64,000 bases of DNA from Glossina fuscipes (lineage: Eukaryota; Arthropoda; Insecta; Diptera; Glossinidae), in the NCBI RefSeq assembly GCF_014805625.2, contig NW_023998415.1:8991574-9055573 (forward strand), in the 5' to 3' direction. Both the position numbers and the translations under genes were made by a program. The notes beneath the pieces are model-generated. The model was not told where the DNA came from. It was given only the letters and a program-made list of their open reading frames with translations, and made no database searches. This document shows, piece after piece, positions 36,248-47,765 of this stretch. Position 1 is the stretch's first letter, and every line of letters begins with the position of its first letter.

Positions 36248-37635
36248 ATATAATTGTCTGTGGAATGTCTTCATTGTTGGCGAGCTACGGTATAAACTCG
36301 TTGATAGGTAAGTTGTGCAAGTCGCCATAGTTGCAAGGAATATAGGAAGATAGGAAGCGGACGTCCGGCATGACCATTCTTTGGTTGATAAAGAATACGA
36401 GATTAAAGTCAGTGAGAAGATCTCGCCCAAAATGCCGAAAAACTAAAACGACCCCGGATAACAACGATAATTTTTTAAAATTTTCATTTACAACTCCCGA
36501 TGCCGTGAATATGTTTTAGAAAATCTACTGCGAATATGTTTACTACCACCGCCTGCATGTTTGGCGGAAAACTAACTCCACGAGCTTAACTAACGTCCCT
36601 ACATTAACGACACAATTTTTATTTCTACTTATTTCCCTTTTATTCCTAACTTATTTCCCATTTTTCCTAACGCGCTTTAACTTAAATTTTATTTATCGTT
36701 AATCGTGAACGTGTTATCAAACCAATTTGAATCATTTTTGAAACGAATGTGCAAGTGATTCTAATGAACACCTAGGACACAGATTTTCGAAAATATATTC
36801 TTCGGTTTTTTTAAAGTTATACATGAAAATATGAAATGATCGTCGATGCTCTCCGAGGTTGTTGCAAATTCTTGTGCATTGCGGGTGTGCCGGTGAACCG
36901 ATCAAGTCCATCTATTAGCTCTGTATTCTTAACCGATCATCTACCTATTTTAATTTTTGCGACTGTGACGATTCACAAAATTTAGCCGATCACGACCGAG
37001 TATAATTTCCTAACTTTATTTATTTTTTTTTGCTTATTGTCTTAGCAGAATTTTGTTTTAAACACTGTCTGCATCTTACAAACTTGAACTGATGGAAAAC
37101 GGAATGGTCTATATAATGGGCCATAATAATAAAAGTTTTTCTTTCATGTGTATGAAAGTAGATAGACCTCATCAAAAATATTTTAAATTTTTTATGTTAT
37201 ACGAGCATTTTTTTGAAATCCCAAAGGCTGGAATATTTCAAATCGTACATAGTCTTATTGGTAATTCCATTCTAGATATTATATGGAATTAATTTGTACA
37301 TAGTGGAACAAGTTTTTTATTTTATATTCAATGACTCAGCTTGCCCGTCGGCCACAATACAATCCGTCGCATTACAATAGTTAAGACTCCGAAAAGATCG
37401 TAGTTTTTAATGCAGTTCGTATTAAAAGCGAAAACCGTCCATGAATTTGTTTTCTACGTATATTAAGGATTCAATATTCGAAATATTGAACATTCAGAAT
37501 TCAAATTTCGCAAAATTCGCATATTCATTTTATTAATAAAACAGGCGAGAAACTGATTAAATAAAACATAAATAAAACATTATAGTCAGCCACGATCCAG
37601 AATTGAAAATCCTACACCGTTCCGTTTAATACAGT
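34196..37635. other. AT-rich sequence with long T-runs
   Basis: No supported gene. Homopolymers: T-runs near 34921-34938, 35131-35152, 35272-35298 and 35819-35850 (about 32 T), plus an (ATC)n at 36210-36247. A CATAG tandem lies near 35323-35338. Confidence 0.45.
36210..36247. repeat. (ATC)n microsatellite
   Basis: About 12 ATC units. In one frame it reads as poly-His, but no real protein surrounds it. Confidence 0.92.
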
Positions 37636-37637
37636 TA

Positions 37638-37915
37638 TTTACATAAGAACTTTTCAAAAAATGGGAAGTGGTTGAAAAATTGATCTAATCTTAGCGTCGT
37701 TCCTTGGGATAGAACACATAGGTAAAGCGTGGTCGGTATTTCATAAAAACACTTCGGATCTGCAGGTTGAACAGAACAATCGAAGATGACCGAGATGGAT
37801 AGACGGACGGACAAGTATTGTATTGATTGGTATAGCAAAAGATCGATCTATCTCAAGTCTTTGTAGATGTTGCAAACATTCTCACATACAAATGGTGTAG
37901 GTCCTAAAACGGGTT
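37638..37915 (-). repeat. Dispersed repeat family A, copy 5 (reverse)
   Basis: Reading the minus strand from about 37905: 'CCTACACCATTTGTATG', then TGTTTGCAACATC, 'GACTTGAGATAGATCGATC', TTGTCCGTCCGTCTATC, TTCAACCTGCAGATCCG and 'CAACCACTTCCCATTTTTTG'. The block order is that of the + strand copies. This is the only clearly reversed copy. Confidence 0.72.
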
Positions 37916-39058
37916 GCAATGTAAGTTGTTTCTATTAATTATTTAAAACGAGTGAGATATTTAAAATTAAAATAAGCATTTTTTTTTTAACTATGACATT
38001 AATTTTAATCAGCTCTTAGCGGTTAATGGGAACAGGATAATGAATAATATAATGAGGAATAAAATGTAATCAATTAGTTAAATTCATTTCGTAGATTGAC
38101 ATGTTCGTACATAATTGCGGTCAGTGCATTAAATTTTCACGTTAACCATATCAGAAATAATTAAGATTTTAAAAGCATTAAAAACTGTTAACCATTATTA
38201 GCAATTGTCTGTATTTTGTTGCTTATATGTCAGCCGGTGGTGGTGCCCCATCATAAATCTCATCAATAAATGTTGATAATAGGAGGATGCGTCAAAATGA
38301 CTAAGTCAGAGTGAGAGAGAGATCACAAAAGGTTAATTGTTGTAAATAAATTTGTTGATACCGCAGACCATTAATGATGATGATAATGACGACGATAATC
38401 TTTAGTCGCCGTTGTATTATTGGCGCTGTCATTATTGCATCATTGAAATCAAGACTCTTTGACAATTTTTTTTCTTCTTCTTCTTCTTCTTCTTCTTCTT
38501 CTTTTGCAGCTGGCACATTAAACATTTATAAATAATATTAGTAAAATTTTGAAAGTCATAATCTAAAGTTAGAAATGTTATTTTTAAGTTCATGCGAGAC
38601 GCGCGATCTGAATTTATTTTCTATGATTATCGTTGCGATTGCTGGCTGATCCAGTGAAATAAATCTCTGGGACGACCTTAAACTGACTTCTTAGGTTTGA
38701 CATTTCATTTCACTGAGAGATACCTTAGAGTTGGGTCTTTATGTATACATATATATACGTATATATATATATATCGAAGATTCATTCTAAGATGATTTCT
38801 TAAGCTTCTCATCTTCTTGGTAAGAGATGTATTTCTAAATCATCTTATCCGATATCGTAGAGGCTCGAACTGAATTCGTTTCTTTGTGTGCTCGCTTCAA
38901 TCATTTAGTTTCAGATAAGGATTTAAAAGGTTAGGTAGAATTAGAAGATTTCAAGTATTTTCAGGATTTCATGTCAAGCGGTTGCACTTTCTCACTTGCC
39001 GGCATAGTAAAGACAAGTTTTTCGAAAGAGCCCAGTACAATAAAGTTGTTTTATGTTT
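37916..39058. other. AT-rich sequence with a TTC repeat
   Basis: No gene seen. A (TTC)n stands at 38472-38503 and an AT tract near 38743-38775. The Glu-rich minus ORF at 38301-38525 owes its run to the repeat. Confidence 0.45.
38472..38503. repeat. (TTC)n microsatellite
   Basis: About ten TTC units preceded by a T-run. Purine/pyrimidine-asymmetric. Confidence 0.92.
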
Positions 39059-39059
39059 T

Positions 39060-39365
39060 TGATACCCTACACCAATTGTGGTACAAGGTTCATTACGTAT
39101 GTAAAACGTCGAAGGGCTTAAGATAGACCTATTTTTTATTATTCCGATCAATTCAGAATCATTTCCCAAATCGATCTAAGCCTTTCTGTCCGTCTGATGT
39201 TGTTTTATGTGTTCTTGTGTTCAAGCTGCAGGCCGCAATTTTTGAGATATTTGGATGAAATTCGATACACGGATATATTTTGGCCCAAGGACGAACGCTA
39301 TTAAAAATGATTCGGATCGATCCACTTTTTCGACCACTGCCCATATAACGGCCTATACCGAAAAG
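39060..39365 (+). repeat. Dispersed repeat family A, copy 6
   Basis: The best-preserved middle of the family: 'TACCCTACACCAATTGTG', 'GGGCTTAAGATAGACC', 'TTATTCCGATCAATTCAG', TCTAAGCCTTTCTGTCCGTC, 'GGCCGCAATTTTTGAGATAT', 'GATGAAATTCGATACACG', 'GGCCCAAGGACGAACGCTAT', 'AAAATGATTCGGATCG' and 'CGACCACTGCCCATATAACG'. The tandem units at 39.4-39.8 kb follow directly and may be part of the same element. Confidence 0.82.
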
Positions 39366-39379
39366 TCCTTATTTGGAAA

Positions 39380-39830
39380 GAAATTTTTAAAATTTGCAGC
39401 AAAAGTGGCTAAGTAGTAGTAGCAATTGGAAATTTTAAATGAAAACTTTGAACCGCCTGAGGCAATATCTGAATCCCCTCTCACATAATGAAAATTATGG
39501 CCTAATAATAATTTAACATAAAAAAATTAACTGTACTAAATTTCGATCATCTCGGATGCTATTTTTTGGATGCTACCCTAATAAGGATTTTCACGAAAAT
39601 TATATACTTTGTAGAGCAGAAAATTCTAAGCTTTAATATGTGCTGATGAAAATTGACACATAATAGTAATTTCATATAGAAATGAATTCTACAAAATTTG
39701 GACCATCTACGCCTATTTGTGGAACCTGCCCTATGTAAGAATTAAACTTGTACTACATTAGGTTGCGTTTTGGTCCCTTTATATAAGGACAAGATATAAT
39801 TTTTGTAGAGAATTGTGTTAGACAATGTGG
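39380..39830 (+). repeat. Diverged tandem units of about 157 bp
   Basis: 'TAATAATAATTTAACATA' followed by 'CTGTACTAAATTTCGATC' (about 39503 and 39538) recurs as 'TAATAGTAATTTCATATAG' and 'CTACAAAATTTGGACCA' about 156-158 bases later (39661 and 39694). The TACCCTAATAAGGATTTT and TGCCCTATGTAAGAATTA ends also correspond. The key block AAATTTGGACCA matches the reverse complement of the units at 7083-7376, with the same period. Confidence 0.6.
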
Positions 39831-41728
39831 TGCAAGGTATGTTATGGTCAGCCTTATCCGGCTATAATGTTCTTACTTATTTTAAAAACGAAGACTTGTC
39901 AGTTCATTTTCTTTGCTCCAGGTAAACATGTAGAGAGAAACTGTATGTTTGTAGCTTATGACTATCTCCAGAACTGTATTTCTGAGACTTCTCACTTACT
40001 CATCTCTAAGTCAGAGCCATTTGCCTAAAGCATTAGCCACTGATCGATTGAGGCAATCGATCCTGATTGTATGCTGTGTAGTGTAAATAAAATTGATGTG
40101 AAAAAAAAGAAAAAAAAAAAAACTAAATCAATAATTTCGCTTATGTTGCTATTTACCAGAAAAAGAAAACAAACCTAAACTAAACTGTAAACGATTTTGT
40201 AATGGCATTTGGTTGTGCTTTTTTTTTGTGTTGTTGTTTTTTTTTTTTGCTGTTTATACAGCTTGAAGGTGATTTTGCAATATAAAGATTTTTTCCCATT
40301 TTTTTTTTTTTTTTAACTTTGTTTGATTTGGTTTTGATGAAATTTTCAAAATTGGCCTTAAAGTCATAACAAGATATGTTTGCTTGAATGTCCATTACAT
40401 TGGATTGTCTATCAGTGTAGGTAAGTGCATGTGGCTATGTCTATATAAATATATATGTGTATATGCATATGTATGTGTTTTTGGGCAATTTGCCGTATTT
40501 TTTTTTATTTTTTTTTTATTTTTACTTTTTATCGCATTTTTTTGTGTTGTTGCGGTTGTTGTTTCTTATTGAGGAAAATGTAATTTATTGAGTCCCTCGC
40601 TCTTTGGTGATGGCCGAGGTGACGGTGGTGGTGGTGGTGGTGTTGGTGGTGTTTGTGGCCATTGTTTAGGTGGGTGGTTGATTTATGGCCTTTAATGGTT
40701 ATATCTAAAATATTTCTTATTTTCCACTATTTGGTAATCGGAAAACCTATCATTAAAATCATATATTTTTGTTGTTGGACCTTTTTTTTGATCGTTTTTT
40801 TTTCGACTATTATTGTTACCTCGGCGCTGCCTCTTGTGATGCAACATTTTTTTTTTTTCTTTTTTTTTTTTGCAAATGAAAATTACTCCTCAGCTCTAAT
40901 TGAATTTTAGCCTTAAAACCCGGTAATTTGTAAAACTGTCAAACGGTTTTTTTTCCACGTTGAACTTTTTATAGTTTTTATAACATTAGGAAAAAGGTTA
41001 AATTGATGTTTATTTATATTAATTATTTGCTTTTGCCTTTTATTTCCTATTCAGAGTTAGTTGCTGCCCCATTGGATGCGTGCGTAAGCATAGCGACCGT
41101 TTAGATATTTGTTTGTTTGTTTTTCCATCATTTTCATCTTTTGCTCTTTTATTTGCATATGCGTATGAATATATATTCAATCTATTGTTTATTCGTATGC
41201 ACACACACGCGCACGCATACGTACACAAATTCAAGCTTAAAAATAAGGAAAAAAAACCTAAACAACATTTATCGTGCATTGTACATCAAAAGCAACTGAA
41301 AATCTACATTTGGTTTTTGTGGTATTTGTCAAATTGTTTGCTTATGTTTACTTGGTTTGCTATTTCTTTTTTTTTTTTTTTTTTTTTTGATGGTCTAAAA
41401 TCAACATATGTCTACGTGTGCATATAAATATATAGAAACTTAAAGTTAAAATCCATCGCATTGATCTTACTGCCATATGGTTGCCGGTCATTAGTTGTTT
41501 GCGTAAAATCAAATGTTGACTATAACAAGATAAATTGTTGAGATTTTTCATTTCCTCGTCTCGCATATGCATAACATAACATACTTTTATATATGCATAC
41601 CTGTGTGAACACGTGCTGTTTAAAGATTCAACCAACGGACAATAATTTTACTTCTGGTAAGTTTTAGAAAAACAGAAGAGGAAAAAGAAAATTTTAAGCA
41701 TTTTTTTTTTTTTTTTAATATAATAACA

Positions 41729-41771
41729 GAGAGAGAGAGAGAGAGAGATAGAGAGAGGGAGCGAGAGAGAT
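41729..41771. repeat. (GA)n microsatellite
   Basis: About 20 GA dinucleotides with a few interruptions, close to a T-run on its left. GA tracts can bind GAGA-type factors in flies; no other evidence of function here. Confidence 0.88.
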
Positions 41772-42314
41772 ATCTTTTAAAAAGGTCATAATTAGAAAAG
41801 CAAACTTTCTTTCTCCGCAACCTAATGTGTTCACCACCTCCTTTAATCCGTTCATTTGCATTCTTATGGTCTGCAACTTGCATGTATTTCGTAAAAACAA
41901 AAAAAAAAAAAAAAAAAAGAAAAGAATAACCGTTTACTTCAAAGTCCTGTGCAATCACTATTACCAAAGGTAATTAATTTTTAATTAACTAAAGCTATAA
42001 GCCAATATGATGCAAAATTTTCAAAAGCGCTATAGTTCGTTACACGAATTATTTATGTTAATTACCAATTTTAAAAAAGAAACCAACTATTCTTCGATTT
42101 TTTCTTTAAATAAAAACGTTAAAGCAACAAATTTATGTTTAAAAGAGATTTCTTTTGCGATTACTTAGAACATAGCAAAAGACGTAAGACAATTTCGCGA
42201 AAGGCACGTTCCCTGGTATGTGGTGTACCGTTGTCGGTACGTTTTCAAACTTGTTTATACGCCAGGCTTAATTTTTTAAGTAAAGATATTAAAAGTCTAA
42301 CAATTAATTGTTAT

Positions 42315-42317
42315 TAT

Positions 42318-42374
<57 letters not shown>

Positions 42375-42375
42375 C
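42315..42375. repeat. (ACT)n microsatellite
   Basis: About 19 ACT units, the longest trinucleotide repeat in the window. It reads as poly-Tyr in the ORF at 42135-42416, whose other parts have no recognisable features. Confidence 0.95.
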
Positions 42376-43117
42376 ATTACTCTATGCGACGTAATAGTGT
42401 TTACAAGATTGCTTGAAACAAGTGCCAATGAGCTTATAAGAAACGATATGGTGTTAAGAGGTCAATGAATATTTCAGTCGCTAGTAAACTCTTTCTTTGC
42501 CTTGCTGTTCTAATATATAACAAGTAGATTTCTTTTCTTCCGTTATATGGCTTCTTTGGATCCTTATCTTTATATCTTTAAATACAAAAAAACAGGTATT
42601 TTCTCTAATAAACGCAAAAATTGTAAATTTTCTTCTTCTTCTTTTTCTCTTTCGGGTACTCGTGCCACGAAAATGACATCTACTTGTAATTACTTTGGCA
42701 GTCTGCTAAAAAAAAAAAAAAAAAAATCGAAAGAGTGCTATAGGCGGATGACTCAAGTCGATAATTCGCTTCAAATGTTTTCATTAATAGTTTGGACATT
42801 AGATCGTTTGCCGAAGCTACGAAGGGGCTTAATTTGTCTTTAAACGCAGCGCCAAATTGTTAATTAAAAATTCGACATGTATGATCTGTTAGTGTTAGTT
42901 CATCTCATTTGTTGCTCTGACTTTTAACGCATAGGAGAAGTTTTATATCAGTTTAGGAGAGTTGACACCTCTTGCCATTCTTTTCATTCATTAGAATGGG
43001 CGACGACTTTTGTTGAGTACAATTTATATTCGCTGTGTCGAGATATGCATTCATGGTCTTAGATCCAAACGATATTTCATAATATTTACACAGCCTATAT
43101 CCGCATGTATGTAAACG

Positions 43118-43480
43118 TTAAAAAGCAGTTTGTATGAGTGGGCAGGGTCTTCCAGATTTTCCCAGAATGACATCGATCGCGTACAGAAAACGATTTTTAT
43201 GCTGGTGGGCGAGATGTGTATGCCCAAAACTTTTCGTACTCTTGGCAGTCGACGTAATGTGTGTGTTTGTAATGTGCTTTCGCATAGGTCTTATGCAGGG
43301 AAGCATTCGATAGAGATAAAGCGGGACAACGCACCTTTCTCAGCCTTTTCACCCTGGCGAAGTGTGAGGGGTGACATCATGCTTGATGCGCTACTGTGAC
43401 TCGTCGTAGCTTGACCGCATTGGCGCGCGTTTGAAACACCCTACCTGAAATAATCTTTCCCACCATTGCACGTTTTTCCA
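43118..43480 (+). pseudogene. Non-LTR retrotransposon remnant (end of reverse-transcriptase ORF)
   Basis: The + strand frame reads SQNDIDRVQKTIFMLVGE, then TFRTLGSRRNVCVCNVLSHR, then AGKHSIEIKR. It fits the region behind the reverse transcriptase of jockey/R1-like elements, normally 'LDRIQRRA.RLIGD....LDSLAHRR.VA.LCVFYR...G.CS.EL'. The spacing between the DRVQ block and the RRNV block is right. Downstream the frame is lost. It is a short, dead piece of an element different from the one at 26 kb. Confidence 0.55.
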
Positions 43481-44360
43481 CTTCGAAGTCGGACATACCG
43501 AAATACTACTCATTTCTTTTATCCCGTCCTACCTGCAAGCATTTCTCAACCAACATCATGTTGACACGTATAGAGTGCTTGCCCACGATCGTCTGGTCAC
43601 ATAAGAAAAAATAGATATATTTTTGCAAGCATTTCCCAGGGAAACATCCATGCATATCATCTGTCAAGAAACGCGTCTTTCACATATGCCGACATTTGTC
43701 TGTCTATCTGTCTAGCTATATGTTTGTTCCATTTTTAATTATGAACTCAAAACCTCGTTTAGTCAACAAATTCAGTTTTAATTTTTCCCACTGAAAGATT
43801 GCACTTGTAGGTAATTAATCTATTACGTTTCCAACTTTGATTTTTAACTTCAAGTCGGAGTATAGACGATAAACGCATCACATAAAAATGAAAATTCCTA
43901 ATAACTGTTAATAGCCCTTAAAACGTGCAATACTCGACTTGTAACGACTCGAGATAGGTTCATAGAATACTCGTGCACTCGGTGAATTAATTTAATGACT
44001 GGAATCATTTTCATTTTTTGGTTTAAAATGAAAAATCAACTAAACTGACCCAAGTATTTATGCCCGTAATAGTTATTAACTACGGAGTCATTCCGATTAA
44101 TACTTGTTGGCATTGATGGGGCACGCACTTGCTAAGCAGTGACTCATTTTTCATAAAGTGTTCGAAAATGGCCCGATTACCGGTTTGCCAAGGAGAAGCT
44201 TTTCAAAACTTAAAACAACCTAACCTTAACCATGTATGTCTGTATGAAACCGGACTTGTTATATGGGAAATACACGTTCATGGTGTGAAAATGATAAAAA
44301 AATACAGGGAATGTATCCAACTTTTATTAATGTAAGATGAGTCAACGTTTTATTAAAATA
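43481..44360. other. AT-rich sequence without a gene
   Basis: Nothing supported. The 44129-44335 ORF has no family features. Confidence 0.4.
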
Positions 44361-44361
44361 A

Positions 44362-44545
44362 GCTTTTATGATATAAGCTTGTCTGTCCGTCCGTGCCACT
44401 TGTAGTTTTGTTTTTAACTTACAGTTCGCAAATTTTTGAGATCACTTGTTCGGTCACTTGCCATGACTGTATTGTGCGAAGCGGCGTAGGGTATTTTTTA
44501 ATGGTGGCCCATAGCCTATTATAATATAATAATGTTCTTGTTCCT
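44362..44545 (+). repeat. Dispersed repeat family A, copy 7 (partial)
   Basis: Begins in mid-family with 'ATAAGCTTGTCTGTCCGTCC', then TAACTTACAGTTCGCAAATT, and ends with the family close 'GTAGGGTATTTTTTAATGG' and TGGCCCATAGCC, followed by GTTCTTGTTCC. The beginning is missing. Confidence 0.7.
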
Positions 44546-46133
44546 TTGAACATGAGTGTGTTAATTTTGTCGGAAATTTTAATTGTTTGTAGCCATTGAA
44601 GTTTGGCTAACGGAAGGAAAACCAAGTCACACTTCTTAGACAGTTTCAAATGCTTTACGCTAAGTAAGCGCCAACATTTTTTATAACTTGTTGCACTTTT
44701 GCGATAACATTTTGAACGATTCGAGATGTGGAATACAAAATAAATTTCTTGTTCACATAATTTTTTGATTGTAAAATTTGCTGACCTTTTAAAACGATGT
44801 TTATTAATATCGCGTAAGCTCTAAATATATTCATTTACGGGGTTTCACTTTTGCGGTCTCATACTTTAATTCCGTGCGGTAGTAGCTCAGTAGCATTGTA
44901 CTACTTACCCACTTATCCATTTACCCACTGGAATGTTCGACTAACGTTCTTGGTTGTTTTTTTTTTTTTTTTAATTTCACCGATGGCCCGAGAGACACTT
45001 TACGCAATGCTCTTCTCTGATATTAAAGGTCAGTGGCAATGAATGGTTTGAAAAAAGCATTCACCAAGTTTTTGCTTCTCGCCATAATACATTTCGGTCG
45101 GATTAATTTTCAATTTAAAGATATAGCAGACAGTACTTAACTCGTGTCCAACAAGCGATTTATTCAAATTTTGTAAATCTTTATATAACCTAAGCAGTTA
45201 AAGGGTTGCAAGGACTTGTCGAAAGAGTCAATTTAGATTCTTTTACATCGTTTCAAAAGAGTTTTCATATACATTGACATATTGTTCCCACTGCTCGCCC
45301 GCCGTTTCTTTTTGCTGTCTTGCTTTCGACTATTGAGCAGAATATCTGTGCATTTCTTATCCTGCGCGGTTATTGCATGAGATAAAAAAAATTTATTAAC
45401 AGATTATCAATCAGTAAAGCGTTTCTTTTTAATTTGAACGCACTGGGCTTCGAAATCCAGACACAATCTAACGGCTCCATAGATGAAGATCGGTTAAGTA
45501 TTTAACAGAGCTATCTTACGGCCTTCGCCGAGTTTAGTTACGCTAATTAGTAAATAAATGTCTTTGCTACTTAAAAGCGAATGTATTTTCACACGCTTTA
45601 AAATCTTTTCGAAAAAATCAATACTAATAATAATAAAAAAAAAAAGAAAAAAAGAAAAGAAATTCACCTTCTTTCATTGTTCGAATAATTGATTCAATGA
45701 TAAGACAACTTTGTTGTTGTTGTTTTTTTTTGTGTTATTTTTATATTTGTTTTTCGCAAACTTTTAAGTAAGAAGCTATTGAATGTCGTCTGTCTTGTCT
45801 TAGTTTGCCTGCAGAGCGCTCTTTCAAATTCTTGTTTCATCATATGTATCAAGCATACTCAATTCCAATTCATTAACATCTATTACAAATTGTCCTCGAT
45901 CTTAGTGTGCTTAACGCTTTATGGTTACTGCCTCAGCTAAATATGTAGACATCTCCGAACTATTCCTGTTAAATTGCTTATTCATATATCGTTTTAAATC
46001 TTATTAATCGCCTGCCATTAATAATGGTGTTATCTCTTATTTTCTATAAGCTGCAGAAGAAAATCAACATTGACTCTAAGCACTATATATGCGCACACAT
46101 ACATATATACATGCATATATGCACATCCATACA
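44546..46133. other. AT-rich sequence without a supported gene
   Basis: Holds a T-run near 44957-44972 and A-rich simple sequence at about 45637-45660. No gene seen. Confidence 0.4.
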
Positions 46134-46233
46134 NNNNNNNNNNNNNNNNNNNNNNNNNNNNNNNNNNNNNNNNNNNNNNNNNNNNNNNNNNNNNNNNNNN
46201 NNNNNNNNNNNNNNNNNNNNNNNNNNNNNNNNN
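46134..46233. other. Assembly gap (100 N)
   Basis: Exactly 100 N, a conventional placeholder for a gap of unknown size. CA/TA-rich simple sequence stands on both sides (46095-46133 and 46234-46325), including a (TA)n at 46253-46284, so a microsatellite array probably broke the assembly. All ORFs that cross it are meaningless. Confidence 0.97.
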
Positions 46234-46242
46234 AATGCATAT

Positions 46243-46293
<51 letters not shown>

Positions 46294-47413
46294 TACATAT
46301 ATACATAAATACATAAATACATACATACATTATTTATTCATTCTATTTATCATAAACATATCTCTCCCGCTCGGCTATATACAGACAACAGTACACTTTC
46401 TAATTTGTAATGCAAATTAGCCTTGGACGGACGGACGGACAGATATTAAAGTAAAAAAGATTACAATTTTCTTCTGCTTACTACGGAAAGAAAAAAAAAG
46501 GAAAAAAAAAAAAAAGCAAAAAGAAAAATATCTCAACCACCATGATATATTTGCATAATGGATTAAACAAGACTTCTCTTTTTCGTGGCAGTTTTGGTTT
46601 TTTTCGGGGTTTTCTTGCCAAAAATAAAAGAAGCAATATAAATATATAAATACACGCCAACAAATTTTACTTTTAAACGAAACTGGACAAATTTTGTACG
46701 CGACAGAGAGACTAAAACAATTTACAGAGCGTCTGTGACCGTGTCTGGCAGTATAGTGGCATGTATGTAGATGGGGCACATATATGCAAAGTGTAGTTGT
46801 TGTAATTAGCGTTTGATGGCAGTTATTTAATACTCCTCCGAAAAAAGCCAAAAAGAAAAATTTAGAAAAAAAAAATAAAAAAAATACGCTTTCGCTTTTC
46901 TTGTGAGGAAAATTTTAATTTTTCTTTTCGTTGTTGTTATTGTTTTTGTTGCTCCAAATTAACAAAATGTGACATTGTCATCAAGTTGAAGTTATCAGAG
47001 TTTAAAATGTTCGCTCTTTTTTTTTTCCCCCGTTAACCATAGACTGGTGGATTGGTATTAATGAGGGGCTTTTCTATCTATGTGTACGTGTGTTTTTTTT
47101 TTCTGGGTGTGTTAGGGTGTAAGTGAAACTTTGGCTTGAGAAAAAATTGTTAATTAATTTTTAAAAACTAACAAACGATTGCATCTAAGTTAAAAGCTGT
47201 TTAAACAACCTGTCCATAGGCAATGCAATCCTTTTTAACTTTTTTTTTTTTTGTGTTTTGTGTGTAGAGCACAACTCGGTTTGGTTAATATTCAATTGGC
47301 TAAACTGAAAAAACAAGTCGGAATTTTTGAAGCGTTAACCGCCAGGCGGTTTAGCAATCTTAGACATTTCTAGAAATTTCTTTCTGCAAAGAGTTTCACT
47401 CCATCTGGAATCC
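46234..47413. other. Simple-sequence-rich stretch without a supported gene
   Basis: (TA)n and ACAT-type repeats continue to about 46330. A- and T-runs follow at 46490-46515, 46864-46885 and 47238-47252. A GGAC tetramer tandem lies at about 46425-46441. The 144-codon minus ORF at 46417-46851 has no recognised domain and starts in repeat-rich DNA. Confidence 0.45.
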
Positions 47414-47765
47414 ATCCTCCACTAGTTGTGATACAAGTGTATATAAACTTTGCGCGGATGCATGCAACACCCACCTATTATTATACCGATCGACCCAGAA
47501 TCGTTTTCTGCATCGATCTAAGCTTGTCTATCTTGTCTTGTTGGTTTCTTTGCCTCTGTGCAACTTACAGAGCGCAATTTTTGAGATATTTTGAAGAAAG
47601 TTTGTACGTTGGCGTGTTTTGGCGGAAGGATCAAGACCCCAAAATTGAAAATTGCTTTTCGACCACTTGCCATATCATACCTTATTTTAAAAAATCGATA
47701 TATGAATAACTGTAGGGTGTTGTAGAGTATTTAATGATGACCCCATCATAGTGTTCTCTGTGTTC
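47414..47765 (+). repeat. Dispersed repeat family A, copy 8
   Basis: 'CCTCCACTAGTTGTGATAC', 'TGCATGCAACACCCACC', 'TTATACCGATCGACCCAG', 'CATCGATCTAAGCTTGTC', 'CAACTTACAGAGCGCAATTT', 'GAGATATTTTGAAGAAAG', 'CGACCACTTGCCATATCATA' and the closing TTTAATGATGACCCCATC. A nearly full copy. Confidence 0.78.

Larger units (their letters stand above)
39831..43115. other. Non-coding stretch dense in simple repeats
   Basis: No supported gene. It has many A- and T-runs (40095-40120, 40300-40314, 40847-40872, 41368-41390, 41700-41716, 41899-41918, 42711-42726), a GGT tandem (40624-40652), a GA tract and an ACT tract listed separately. On the minus strand the GGT region reads as a 25-codon Thr-rich mini-ORF (MATNTTN...), which is repeat-derived. 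Confidence 0.45.

Noticed and set aside
40590..40670. Small Thr-rich minus-strand ORF (MATNTTN...)
   Set aside because: 25 codons made from a GGT/ACC tandem. No independent evidence of translation.
42135..42416. Poly-Tyr ORF
   Set aside because: Produced by the (ACT)n repeat.
45420..45540. tRNA-like sequence around GGGCTTCGAAATCCAG
   Set aside because: No A box and B box at proper spacing and no cloverleaf could be drawn.
46024..46420. Several ORFs crossing the N run
   Set aside because: They are open only because N codons are not stops and the flanks are AT/AC repeats.
46417..46851. 144-codon minus-strand ORF
   Set aside because: Begins in GGAC/A-run simple sequence and shows no domain or conserved pattern. 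It may be untranslated leader sequence.
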